From: Neurospora intermedia | Lineage: Eukaryota; Ascomycota; Sordariomycetes; Sordariales; Sordariaceae | NCBI GenBank assembly: GCA_037102815.1 | Contig: BTPP01000003.1 | Coordinates: 3,410,001-3,474,000 of the forward strand | Direction of reading: 5' to 3' | Length of the DNA stretch: 64,000 nucleotides | Part shown: positions 34,419-44,306 of the stretch, in pieces | Position numbering within the stretch: the stretch's first letter is position 1 | Layout of the letters: every line of letters starts with the position of its first letter | Made by a program: the position numbers and the translations under genes | Notes under the pieces: generated by a model | What the model saw: only the letters and a program-made list of their open reading frames with translations | Told to the model about the DNA's origin: nothing | Databases searched by the model: none

Positions 34419-35002
34419 ATCGATCATATTGCGGAACTGGTCATCTGCGAAGAAATTAGCTGATCGGTTGTTGGCTGGCATCCTCAACAACTTGCACTTG
34501 GCTTACCATTGCCGGTACCAGAAGTCAGTCAAATCTTCCATCTGCAGTGAGTGCGCTATAAAACACTGCGTCGTCAGCCAGGTTCTCATCTGTTTGCCGA
34601 ACGATGAGGATAGACCCGCTCAAACATCAGAGTATAAATTCAGTGAAAACCACCCGGAGAGGACTCCGGTGCTCAAGCAGGCAGGCAGATTTCGACAACT
34701 GCTCATCTTGAAAGGCTTCTCTTCGTCGGAGCCATTGAGTCCGCTCGAATTCCGCCGCCTTAGGATTGACGACAAAGTTACAACAACCTCGCAGGACGCT
34801 TCAGAGGGTGACCGAAGCAGTGGTCAGGGCCAGTTGGCAGTATTATTCATACAACGGTCCTGAACTTCAATGCAGTCTTCGTCGATATCTCTACGTATCA
34901 ATATCGCTCAATCAACCATAGCTCTGGTTCACTTTCAACTGCGGCTTAGCCAGGCCCAGTTGACACGAGATTTCCGCGCAAGCAGCTCAAGTCAAGAGAG
35001 GG
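34419..35002. other. Region upstream of the Cys/His-rich gene
   Basis: Contains an open frame up to 34863 in another phase that resembles no family, and the probable leader of the next gene. No firm feature. Confidence 0.3.
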
Positions 35003-36613
35003 ATGTGTATCCAAGAGTACATTGCCTACCAGTGTGGGCACCGAACGCCGGGTGTCGTTCGCCCGTGCCCCCTGACCACCGCAGGGCACAACTTCCCCGT
35101 CTGCACCATCCAGCCGTCAAAGCAACACCTAGCACAAACCATGTGCGGCCCTTGCGAAAGGCTCCTACACTCACGATGGGTACTTATTCGGGAGTGGGAG
35201 CATCGCTGGCTCCATGAGCGTGGAGTTTGCGGCTGTGATGTGGTCTTCCCCGGCCTTCTGACCCGACCTCGCGTGATTGGCAACGTCGTAGGTTCAGAGG
35301 AAGACTTCACCGAAGGGGCCCGAGACAACACAATCGGACGTTGTGGATCTGCTCCCATTCCCTACGATACAACGGAGGTAGAGGAGGCACTACAGCAAGG
35401 CAATACAGGAACAGGAACTTACCACATCCCGCCCATCTTCACCGAAACCGCTACCGGCGATCAGCAGCGTGTTGCCATCCGCTTGCCCAGCTTGTACGCG
35501 GCCGAGTGGCTAGCTGATCACCGCGCTCTCCACGACAGCGGAAGATGCCAGTGTCCGGTCCGTTTTACGCCCTTTCAGCCTGACGTGGGAGAATATGCCA
35601 TGATCACCAGGGAACGGGAGTATCTCCAGGAATACCGCCAGACTGAAAGCCGCAATCGGGCCATAAACAAGGGTGATGAGGAAATTATTTTACGGATGGC
35701 CCAGATCAATGATACGTTTGGAACTTTTGATCCTGCTGCTGCTGCGTCATCACCCCCGGCCAAACCGAAACCTCCTCTTGTATCTGATTTACCTCCGACC
35801 GGCCCTCGTCATACCAGAGCTCCCTCGCATCACCGTCAGAGCCACTGCCTTCATCATCAGCAGGAGCATTTCCATCAAGGACAGGGACATCACCACAGCC
35901 AGCCAAGACATGCCACTTCGGCGACTTTGGCCACGAACACCTCCGTGCCTTTCCCCCAGGGGCGGTCTTGTGATCCGGCAGCACAGCACCAGCAGCGACG
36001 GGAGCTTTTCGGCCTGGCAGATCAGCCAGTGCAGCTCTCTATTCGTTCGTCATCCCACGCTGTCGCGTCGGTCTACGACAACGATGAACAACACGTCTAC
36101 GGACCACACACCTTCGTACCAATGGGCATTGTTTTCCCCAATCATCGTGACCACGAGCCCGAGACTCAGGATGGACCGCAACAGCTTCAGCAACATTGTC
36201 AGGAACTTCGTTCCCTAACCAGTAGTTCCTCTCCGCCTCCGCGTCTTTCATTCCCATTTCCATACTGCGGTCTGCCCGTCGGCTCCGGACCAGAGGGCAG
36301 TGAAGTACACATGCCTAATTGGGAGGATTGTCAGTTAAGAAGATGCAAGTCGAGCTTCCAATCTGAATCTGAGCCTGGACCTGGACCTGGACCTCGTTCT
36401 AGAGCTGGGGTGGTTTCGAGCGAGGTTGGAGCTGAGACTGATAAGGTTGGAACCAATACTGAAACCAATAACGGGAACGGAAACGGAAACGGAACCGGCA
36501 TCGGGAATGATGCTGAAGGTGGTTGTGGGGCTCAAGTTGATCACGCCGAGCAGTGCCAGCAACACTGGACAAGTTCGGGAAGAAGACACCAGCGGAGCTC
36601 ATCTTACTCCTGA
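35003..36613 (+). CDS. Uncharacterised fungal protein, Cys-rich N terminus and low-complexity tail
   Basis: Intronless 536-codon ORF of unknown function. The first 90 residues hold about nine Cys and several His, with CGH, CPLTTAGHNFPVC, MCGPCERLL and GVCGCDVVF, reminiscent of a small metal-binding or disulfide domain found in unannotated ascomycete proteins. Residues about 100-250 contain YAAEWLADHRALHDSGRCQCPVRF and a charged helix (REREYLQEYRQTESRNRAINK). The rest is disordered: a His/Gln run (HHQQEHFHQGQGHHH), PGPGPGP and an NGNGNG repeat. No signal peptide and no membrane segment, so it is probably intracellular. The long open frame and ordered N-terminal part support a real gene. The ATG at 35003 opens the Cys-rich domain directly. 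Confidence 0.7.
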   Translation: MCIQEYIAYQCGHRTPGVVRPCPLTTAGHNFPVCTIQPSKQHLAQTMCGPCERLLHSRWVLIREWEHRWLHERGVCGCDVVFPGLLTRPRVIGNVVGSEEDFTEGARDNTIGRCGSAPIPYDTTEVEEALQQGNTGTGTYHIPPIFTETATGDQQRVAIRLPSLYAAEWLADHRALHDSGRCQCPVRFTPFQPDVGEYAMITREREYLQEYRQTESRNRAINKGDEEIILRMAQINDTFGTFDPAAAASSPPAKPKPPLVSDLPPTGPRHTRAPSHHRQSHCLHHQQEHFHQGQGHHHSQPRHATSATLATNTSVPFPQGRSCDPAAQHQQRRELFGLADQPVQLSIRSSSHAVASVYDNDEQHVYGPHTFVPMGIVFPNHRDHEPETQDGPQQLQQHCQELRSLTSSSSPPPRLSFPFPYCGLPVGSGPEGSEVHMPNWEDCQLRRCKSSFQSESEPGPGPGPRSRAGVVSSEVGAETDKVGTNTETNNGNGNGNGTGIGNDAEGGCGAQVDHAEQCQQHWTSSGRRHQRSSSYS

Positions 36614-37371
36614 GCGGGATTAAGGCTTCCTCATCTTTGAGTCCTTGGACTGGTGAGTCGCCATCCCATCGCTTCCATGACTTGTTTCAAAGATGTGAAT
36701 TCCCTGGGACTTTTATGAGAGTGGCCCAATTGTGAAGCTAACAATACAGAGGACAGCGAACCACGAAAAAAACAAATTCTCAGCGCGCAGTGTGACGGCG
36801 GGATGGAGATTATCAAAGTCGACAGAGAGCGAGTGTTCGCTCCGCGACAATGTTCTACGGCAGCCAGTCCAGTGGCGGCTGAGAAGTTATTGTAACAACA
36901 AGAAGTCGTCGCGTTGCCTTTTTCATATCTCGTCTCACAGCACCACACAACTATGCACATCAAGGACTGGCACAACTACACCAACCCCCAAAAGATATTG
37001 AATGGACGACGTGTTGCACACAACTCCACGACAAAAGACCAAAGCATAGTATTCTTTCACTTCAGTCTTTCTTTTGAAGACCCGACGACTGAAATGGCTA
37101 TTCTTCTTCTGTTGCTGGTCTAGTCTGCATCTATCTATGTTTCCTGTTCCGTTTTGCCAGGGGATAAGTGAAGAAGTCAAAACGTCCCACCTTTATCCGT
37201 AAAACCCAAAGTACTGTTTCTCCTTTAGGCGTTCTTTAAAGGTAAAACATCGCGCGCGGCCTGCTTATCCGCTCATTTCAACATCTGCAGTTGCTGTGCT
37301 TCTTTCATCAAAAATAGTATCCCATGCGTTGCGTTCCATGTCACAAAGTTTGCAGCCGGAGAGCTTCAACA
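36614..37371. other. Convergent 3' intergenic region
   Basis: 758 bases between the end of the Cys/His-rich gene and the nuo-49 stop codon. Only short ORFs. Confidence 0.45.
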
Positions 37372-39046
37372 TTACCGATCGACCTCACCTGGAAGTAGGA
37401 ATAAAAGGGTTAGCTACAAAACCACTTGGAATTTCAAAGAAGAGAGTTTCAGGCAATGAGGATAAAACTTACCAAACACCAAATCCATTGTGCCGATAAC
37501 GGCCACAGCATCAGCCAACATGTGGCCCCTCGACAAGTGGTCAAAGCCGCCCAGATGAGCAAAGCCGGGAGCGCGGATGTGCACACGATACGGCCTCTCA
37601 GAGCCATCACTGACGACATAGACGCCCATTTCGCCCTTGGGGGCCTCGATGGCCGAGTAGGTGTCACCGGGCGGGACGGCATAGCCCTTGGTGTACAGCA
37701 AGAAGTGGTGGATGAGGGCCTCCATGTTCTCCTTCATGGCGGAGCGGGGCGGCGGGGAGATCTTGTAGTCTTCGACACGGACGGGACCAGCAGGCATCTT
37801 GTTAAGGCACTGGTGGATGATACGGAGTGACTGACGGAACTCCTCCATGCGGCACAGGTACCGGTCGTAGCAGTCGCCGTTGATGCCAACGGGAACGTCA
37901 AACTCGACTTGGTCGTAGGCGTCGTACGGCTGGCTCTTACGGATGTCCCATGGCACGCCGGAACCGCGGAGCATGACGCCCGTGAAGGACAGGTTCAGGG
38001 CGTCGGCAGCAGAGACGACGCCGATGCCGCGCAGACGGTCTATCCAGATGCGGTTGTCCGTAAGCATCTCCTCGGTTTCGTCGATGCGGTCGCCGAACTG
38101 CGTGGCCCACATGTAAATGTCATCGAGCAGGCCGAGAGGGATATCTTGGTGAACACCTCCGGGGCGGACGTAGGCAGCATGGAGACGGGCACCAGAGACT
38201 CGCTCGTAGAATTCCTAAGGTTTTTTGACATATTAGATTGAACTGCTGGGGTTGGGTGCTGCATGGTAGTGCCAGGTCTTTCCGCGTAGAGTTTCGCGCA
38301 TTGATTTTTATTATACCCATGTGATAGAGACCGCCGATATTTGACGAAAAATACAAATCGACACTCACCATCAATTTCTCTCTTTCCTCAAAGCCCCACA
38401 AGAAAGGCGTGAGAGCGCCGACGTCCATGGCGTGAGACAGAACAGACATGAGATGGTTGAGAATACGGGTAATCTCAGCGAACATTGTACGAATCCACTT
38501 GGCACGCTCGGGGATCTCGACGTTGAGCAGCTTCTCAACGGCCAGAGCGAAACATTGCTCGTTGGTCATCATGGAGACGTAGTCAAGACGGTCAAAGTAA
38601 GGGAGCGCCTGAAGGTAGGTCCTGTACTCGCAGAGCTTCTCGGTGCCGCGATGCAGCAGGCCGACGTGGGGGTCGGCACGGACAATCTCTTCACCCTTTA
38701 GCTCGAGAATCAGGCGCAACACACCGTGAGCGGCCGGATGCTGAGGACCGAAGTTGACTGTGTAGTGCCGCACCTTGCGGGCCAGGATATGATCCTGGGG
38801 AGGCGCTCTCGGGGCACCGTCTGCCTTCAAAGCCTCCAAGCCGTACAGATCGTTGTTGGGCGCAAAGTCGTCGCCGGTAGGGACCAGACGGGTTCCTTGG
38901 CCCTCGTAGCTGGGCTCGGCATACCGTCTGAGAGCGGAGGCAGAAAAGGCGCGAGTCGAGTTGAGGTTGTGAGCGATGGGGGTGCTCTGGCGCATACAAT
39001 GGCGCTTGGCATTGCGCCCCGCGAGTCGGAACAACGTCGTCGCCAT
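37372..39046 (-). CDS. nuo-49: NADH:ubiquinone oxidoreductase 49 kDa subunit (complex I)
   Basis: Predicted 478-residue precursor of the NDUFS2/NuoD-type subunit that helps form the quinone-binding pocket of complex I. Exons are 39046-38369, 38214-37473 and a terminal exon of only 17 bases, 37388-37372, which supplies the last codons GEVDR and the stop. The presequence is Arg/Ser-rich ([16 protein letters not shown]...[11 protein letters not shown]). Family motifs: [88 protein letters not shown] and [12 protein letters not shown]. Length and both ends agree with the Neurospora protein as I recall it. Confidence 0.97.
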
Positions 39047-40277
39047 TGTTGTTTGTGGGACTGCCGCTTGCTTTGGGTCGCTCAGAAGGTCAGGGAACGG
39101 AGAGAGATAGATTCGCAGTATTGACAGCGACGAAGGACAAAGGGGAGGAGGTTCGCCGCTGGATGTGGCCTCTTCTCCGGCGGTTCAATGGCTCGCAGTG
39201 AGCTTGCGATGCTAGTGATAGCAGTAATAAGGTGGTGGTGGAGATGCTTCAGTTGACGTCCAGTCGACTTTCCCAGACCACGGCCGCGGCAACGCCCCAG
39301 CTTCGGACTCCTCAAATCGTTGCCGTCAGTTGGTCAGTGAAATTCAACCCAATCAAAGGCCATCAGTTGAGTCGTCAGAGACCAAGCTTCTTCTGGTACA
39401 ACGTTCCCCCACGGCGGGCAAGCTCCCGTCTCGACTGTTGCCGGCCAAGGCGTTTATCCGGCAGCCGTACCGCCAAGCAGTTCCATGGAGGGCAGCTGCG
39501 CTATATGCCATCTGATTGGCTGGTTGTAGAAGCCTCGGTCCCTCGCTAGGCAGTCTCGAGGCAGTGTAAGTCGGAATTTGGGCATTTTAGGGAGAGGTTT
39601 TCGCAGAAAGGGAAGGAAGATGAGGATGGAAGAGCATGTCCACACTTATAACTTTATGACCACAGAGATTCCAAGATGTGCTGGAGTTAAGAGTGGAGTT
39701 AGTCAACATGTCACTTACTCGCGACAAACCTCGATGTGGACATGGAATTCGAAGCCATGATGTCTTTCCCTCGCCGGAGCTACAAATTTGTGGATTGGAA
39801 CTGATACTCTCGACATACAAGTATATCTAGTTGAAGTATCTTCCATCATACCTGCGCAGCCCTTTATAACTGGAGATCCGGCGTTCTCTCTTCGCCTTAG
39901 GTTTCGTCAATGGTCGAGGTCGACGGTAACCTGACAGAGGTTATGGCCCGCCATGTACCCTGTTGGCCTTGTCCCAGCCATTGCGGTCCTGTCCACAATT
40001 GTCTCCGCCGAGGCCCATGAGCATCAAGTTGAGCCAGGCAGTCCCTGAACCTCTCCGCCACTGTCTGCAGCGCGATAAGATCTCAGCCAACCAATCAGCC
40101 GCGCTCCTGCAAAGGCGGTCAAAAAGTTCCCGTTCGTGGGAAAAATTCTGCCGCTCCATCGCCCGTCGCACAGCGCAGAGCTCTCTTTCCCAAGATTTTG
40201 CCCGGCCTGCCGACCTGCGTATGAAAGCGAGAGGGTAACCCCGCCAACCTAGAACATTATTTACACATATCGTCGCA
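39047..40277. promoter_or_regulatory. Divergent intergenic region nuo-49 / RPC40
   Basis: 1.2 kb between divergent starts with several short ORFs on both strands, none resembling a protein. Confidence 0.4.
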
Positions 40278-41503
40278 ATGGGATCCTCAAAGAAGCAGAC
40301 CGCCGTGCCCGTCAGGACAAAGGTCCCGAGCCCAGAAGAGGTTGAGAAGCGTAACGTACGTCAATGACTGGCTTGCCGCCCATCATCATCAGTCGAGGCT
40401 GCGCAGCGCATGCAACGAGAAACTGATGGCATTTTCTTCTGCAGACTGTCCATATCAACGCCGAGACTGTCACCAATGTCACATCCACCGACTTTCCCGG
40501 CTTCTACCCCGGCGAGGACCATTCCTGGGATATCGAAAAGTTTCGCGAAAGTGTCCGCGTAGAGTTCCACCAGAACGACCCTTACGAGGCTCAATTTTCA
40601 CTCATTGGCGTCGACGCCTCTATCGCCAATGCCTTCCGCCGTATCATGATCGCCGACATTCCCACGCTGGCCATCGAGGACATTTTCATGTGGAACAACA
40701 CCTCTGTGATCCAGGACGAAGTTCTTGGCCACCGCCTGGGCCTGATCCCGTTCACCGGCGGCAAGGAAGGCCTCCACAACTTCCTCAAGTGGTACAAGAA
40801 GGGCGAGACCCCGTGCGACTACAACACGGTCGAGCTCGAGCTCAAGGTCAAGTGCGAGACCAACGAGAGCGCGCCGGCGGACAGCAAGGACCCCAAGGAG
40901 CTCTACCACAACGCCCATGTTTACGCCAAGGACATCAAGTTCGTGCCCAAGGGCCGGCAAGCCAAGTACTTCTCGGGCGAGAACGCCATCCGGCCCACGA
41001 ACCCCGACATCCTTGTCGCCAAGATGCGGCCGGGACAGGAGATCGATTTGACGATGCACATGCACAAGGGCGTCGGGTCCGATCACGCCAAGTTCTCCCC
41101 CGTCGCCACGGCCTCGTACCGCCTCATGCCGACCATCACCATTCTCGAGCCGATCCTGGGTCGCGACGCCGAGAAATTCCAGAAGTGCTTCCCCGAGGGC
41201 GTCATCGGGCTGGAGAAGGTCACCAAGGAGGAGGCGAAGAAGAAGGGTAGCGGATACGAGGGTCATGAGGGCGAGCTCAAGGCCGTGGTCCTGGACGCCA
41301 TGCGTGACACCGTCAGCAGAGAGTGCTTGCGCCATGACGAGTTCAAGGACAAGGTCAAGCTGGGCCGAAGGAGGGATCACTTCATTTACCTCGTGGAGAG
41401 CACGGGGCAGTGGGAAAGCGACGCCATCTTCCTCGAATCGATCGCCCACCTCAAGGAGAAGGCGAAGAGGTTCGAGAAGCAGGTGGTGAACATGGTACAG
41501 TGA
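40278..41503 (+). CDS. RPC40: RNA polymerase I and III common subunit AC40
   Basis: Predicted 378-residue alpha-like subunit shared by RNA polymerases I and III, which pairs with AC19 as the assembly platform in the nucleus. Exons are 40278-40355 and 40445-41503, joined at RN-TVHINAETVTN. The RpoA/D-type dimerisation motif is SLIGVDASIANAFRRIMIADIPTLAIEDIFMWNNTSVIQDEVLGHRLGLIP. The C-terminal part RRRDHFIYLVESTGQW is also a family mark. Length is close to the yeast protein (335) with modest insertions. Confidence 0.96.
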
Positions 41504-42074
41504 ACATTGTACCAGGGGCAGAGGAGTTCAAAACAGCACGGAGAAGAGGTGAGGTTATTTCTATGTAGGGTGGTTGAGACAGAATTTGAGCGATCATCAT
41601 GTGGAATCACACAGGGAAAGAGGAAAAATCACACGGATCAGGTCGTGAGGATACCCATCTCTCTTGTAACCATATAAAAGAACATTGGAACGGCGTCATG
41701 GAGGCTAGGGATTGGTGGCCAGCTTTAGTTTAATGGTTTCTGCTTGTTAATTATCATAGACATGTCGGTGCACATGAGTCATAAACCACACTGTCTTGCA
41801 TAAACACAATACCCCTCATTTGACATGATGTCTTTTGGTTACGTACTGCGTAGCATATTGTTGAAGCACATTGTTAATCATATCTTGTATTCACATCTAA
41901 TTAATTGCAAAGGAAGTTAACTCATCGCTATAGCCATCTTGCGGGTCATTCCCCGCTGCTTGTTGTGCAACGCTCCCGCTCTTAGGTAATTTACAAATCT
42001 AGCCCCTAAATAGCATAAACAAAGTCCAGGCAAACCAGGCCAGGTCATCATGACACGTTCATGTCTGGGGACCA
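41504..42074. other. Convergent 3' intergenic region
   Basis: 571 AT-rich bases between the RPC40 and UBA3 stops; no gene-like ORF. Confidence 0.5.
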
Positions 42075-43679
42075 TCATGCAAACTTGAGGCTGAAGTTGA
42101 ACACCACGCCTACAAACGCTGGATCAGTAACGGCGAGCTCAGTACCTTCCGTCAGCCCAAGCTGCTCAAGTGTCTTCTCCAAGTTTGGCCGCGTCTGCTC
42201 CTCCAAGTTCGGGGGCAACTGCATGTACAGCGTCTTGCCCTCAGCCCGCACCGACGGCTTCTTCAGTTGCGCCTCAGGAAGGGTAGCGAACGACTCTATG
42301 AGCTCTTCGAGCGTCCACTTGGGGTTGACCTTGAGCACCCTTGCCGTCATGCCGCACACGGGGCAGTCCTCCTTTTGCTCGTGCTTGAACGTATACGTGT
42401 AAATGCTGTCGTTACCGGAATACATCATATAGTTAGGCTCGCCTTCGCCGGGGGTGCCCAAAAAGGGCGCACAGCTGGATGCGATCTTGAGTGCCTCGTT
42501 GCAGCAGGCCGCGGCGATGACCGAGTTCGTGGCTGCGATGGCTGGGATGATGTTCTTCACCACGCCTTGCGTCAGAGAGTACGTGACGCCCGATATGTTG
42601 AACTCCTTTGCTCGCTCGAGGGCTTTCTGGTAGAGCCAGGTGATGTGCTCCGGGTCATCCTTGTCGAGCTGCGGGAACGGCTTCTCCTTGTCCCAAGCGA
42701 TGACGTGCGCCCATTCGATGCAGTGTTCCGGCTGGCGCGGGATGCTGGCGAGAGTGCAAAGAGGAACGGCGGCTCGGGGAGCGTGCATGTCTAGTTGGCA
42801 CTCGATACAAGAGCCCATGGTCGGTAGGATAACGCGGGCTTGGCCCTTGAAGCCCTCGGTGCCGCCGTCGATGAGAGGTTTCATGCTATCAGGGTTTTCA
42901 CAGTTCGCCATGTTGACCAGGGTGGCGTTGATCCATCGGCGTGCTTCGATGCTGTCCAGTCCGCAGACTACAATCTGGAACTGCTGGTAGAAGTCTTCAT
43001 CGAAGTCCTGTATCTTGCAGTTATATGGCGTGATCTTGACGCCTTTAACTCTTCTCTCAACGAACTTGGCAGCTACTTCGGCTTTGAATTTCCCTACGTC
43101 TGCATGACGGAAGAGAAACTGGCGGTTAAGGTTGGAGATGTCGATCGTATCTAGGCTTCCAGGTCAGCTATCATTGAGATGGCAATATATCTATAGAGGA
43201 TAACCGACCCATGTCGATGACGGAAATGTCCTTGAACCCGGAAAGGGCGAGGTTCTTGAGGATCTCACAACCCAGTCCTCCAGCTCCGCTACCTTGCCGT
43301 CAGTTCTCATATCCATGGCCCGTCAAATCATTAAGCTGAGACTAACATGACTCTAGAAAAGGTGTCAGCTTCTGTTTGAATAGATTGATATACGCATACA
43401 TTTGATGTACTGCAAGTTGAAAGGATGACTTACAAGATCTTGATTTTGTTCATGTTCTCTACTACTGTTGAGCCATCAAACTCTTCCGGATCCACGAATG
43501 CGCCTGGCCGTGTTCGGACATTGTTAAGATACTTCCTATGGTAAAGGCGGCGGGTTAGCTGCTGGGATTCATGCCCTCAAGATATGAAATCCAGGGGGTG
43601 TTCTTGAGTTACGATCGAGAGCGCGTAACACCTACCATCTTTTGGCTTCGGAGTCTGGGAGTACTTCTGGACTTGACAT
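42075..43679 (-). CDS. UBA3: NEDD8-activating enzyme E1 catalytic subunit
   Basis: Predicted 435-residue catalytic half of the NEDD8 E1, which adenylates and thioesterifies NEDD8 for cullin modification. Exons are 43679-43636, 43535-43434, a 6-base exon 43352-43347, 43288-43209 and 43150-42075. Splicing gives [25 protein letters not shown] and [18 protein letters not shown], the adenylation signature. The 6-base exon supplies the Val and most of the Ile codon of LVIGAGG. Zinc pairs CIEC and CPVC are present. The catalytic Cys is expected at about residue 209 in [22 protein letters not shown]-terminal ubiquitin-fold domain ends [10 protein letters not shown]. Two donors are weak (GTTAGT, GTCGGT). 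Confidence 0.95.
43347..43352 (-). other. UBA3: 6-base microexon of UBA3
   Basis: AGTCAT, preceded by acceptor TTCTAG and followed by donor GTTAGT. With the flanking exons it reads L-V-I of the conserved LVIGAGGLG loop. Skipping it keeps the frame but gives IF-GAGG, losing a Val of the nucleotide-binding loop. Confidence 0.75.
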
Positions 43680-44306
43680 GACTAGTTTATGGCTACAAGG
43701 GGAGACTTCGCTGGTGAAATAATAAAAGGGGAGGCCGGCAGGTAGGATGAGCAATGCTAGTGATGATATTTGCTGATTAGTCGCGGCTCACAACGAAATC
43801 GTTGCAGGTTGAATGTACAATACGGGGAGGGGTGAGTTGACGGGACAACATACAAACGGAACTGGAGGAGGGAAGCTTCCATACCTCTAGTTCCACTTGC
43901 GGGCGGGCCCGGACTTCAGGTTCGGAGATGGTGAGTGGATAGCTCCTGCCGCCCTGTTAAAGGAGACCCTGTAGGTTACCAACAGCGGCAACGGAGAGTG
44001 CCCGAAAGTGCAGTTCAGGGCTCCTACAGGGAAGGGACGACTACCTGCACAACGGATCAGTTAGCACTGAGCAGCAACACCGACGCTACTTATCATCCCC
44101 TCCTGTTGCTTTCCGTTTGACGCAGGTAACTACAGTGAAATGTCGTCGATACGAAACGGAATTTCCACTTTCCTTCCAATTCCGTCCTCTTTCGATCGGT
44201 CAAACGATAGAGGTAGGTAACGTTCCGGGTTTTTAATTTCATGTCAATCCCAGCCTGTATATTCCAAAGTACTTTTCACCAACTGGCATCATTGCAGATA
44301 TCTGAG
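43680..44306. promoter_or_regulatory. Divergent intergenic region UBA3 / TEL2 with TEL2 5' UTR intron
   Basis: 627 bases between starts. A likely 5' UTR intron of TEL2 runs from a GTAGGT donor near 44213 to the acceptor TTGCAG at about 44299. It would remove an in-frame ATG at 44241. Confidence 0.5.

Noticed and set aside
40342-41250. 302-codon frame overlapping RPC40 in another phase
   Set aside because: Arg/Pro/His-rich shadow of the RPC40 exon; includes its intron.
40598-41449. 283-codon antisense frame in RPC40
   Set aside because: Valine/leucine-rich antisense artefact of high-GC third positions.
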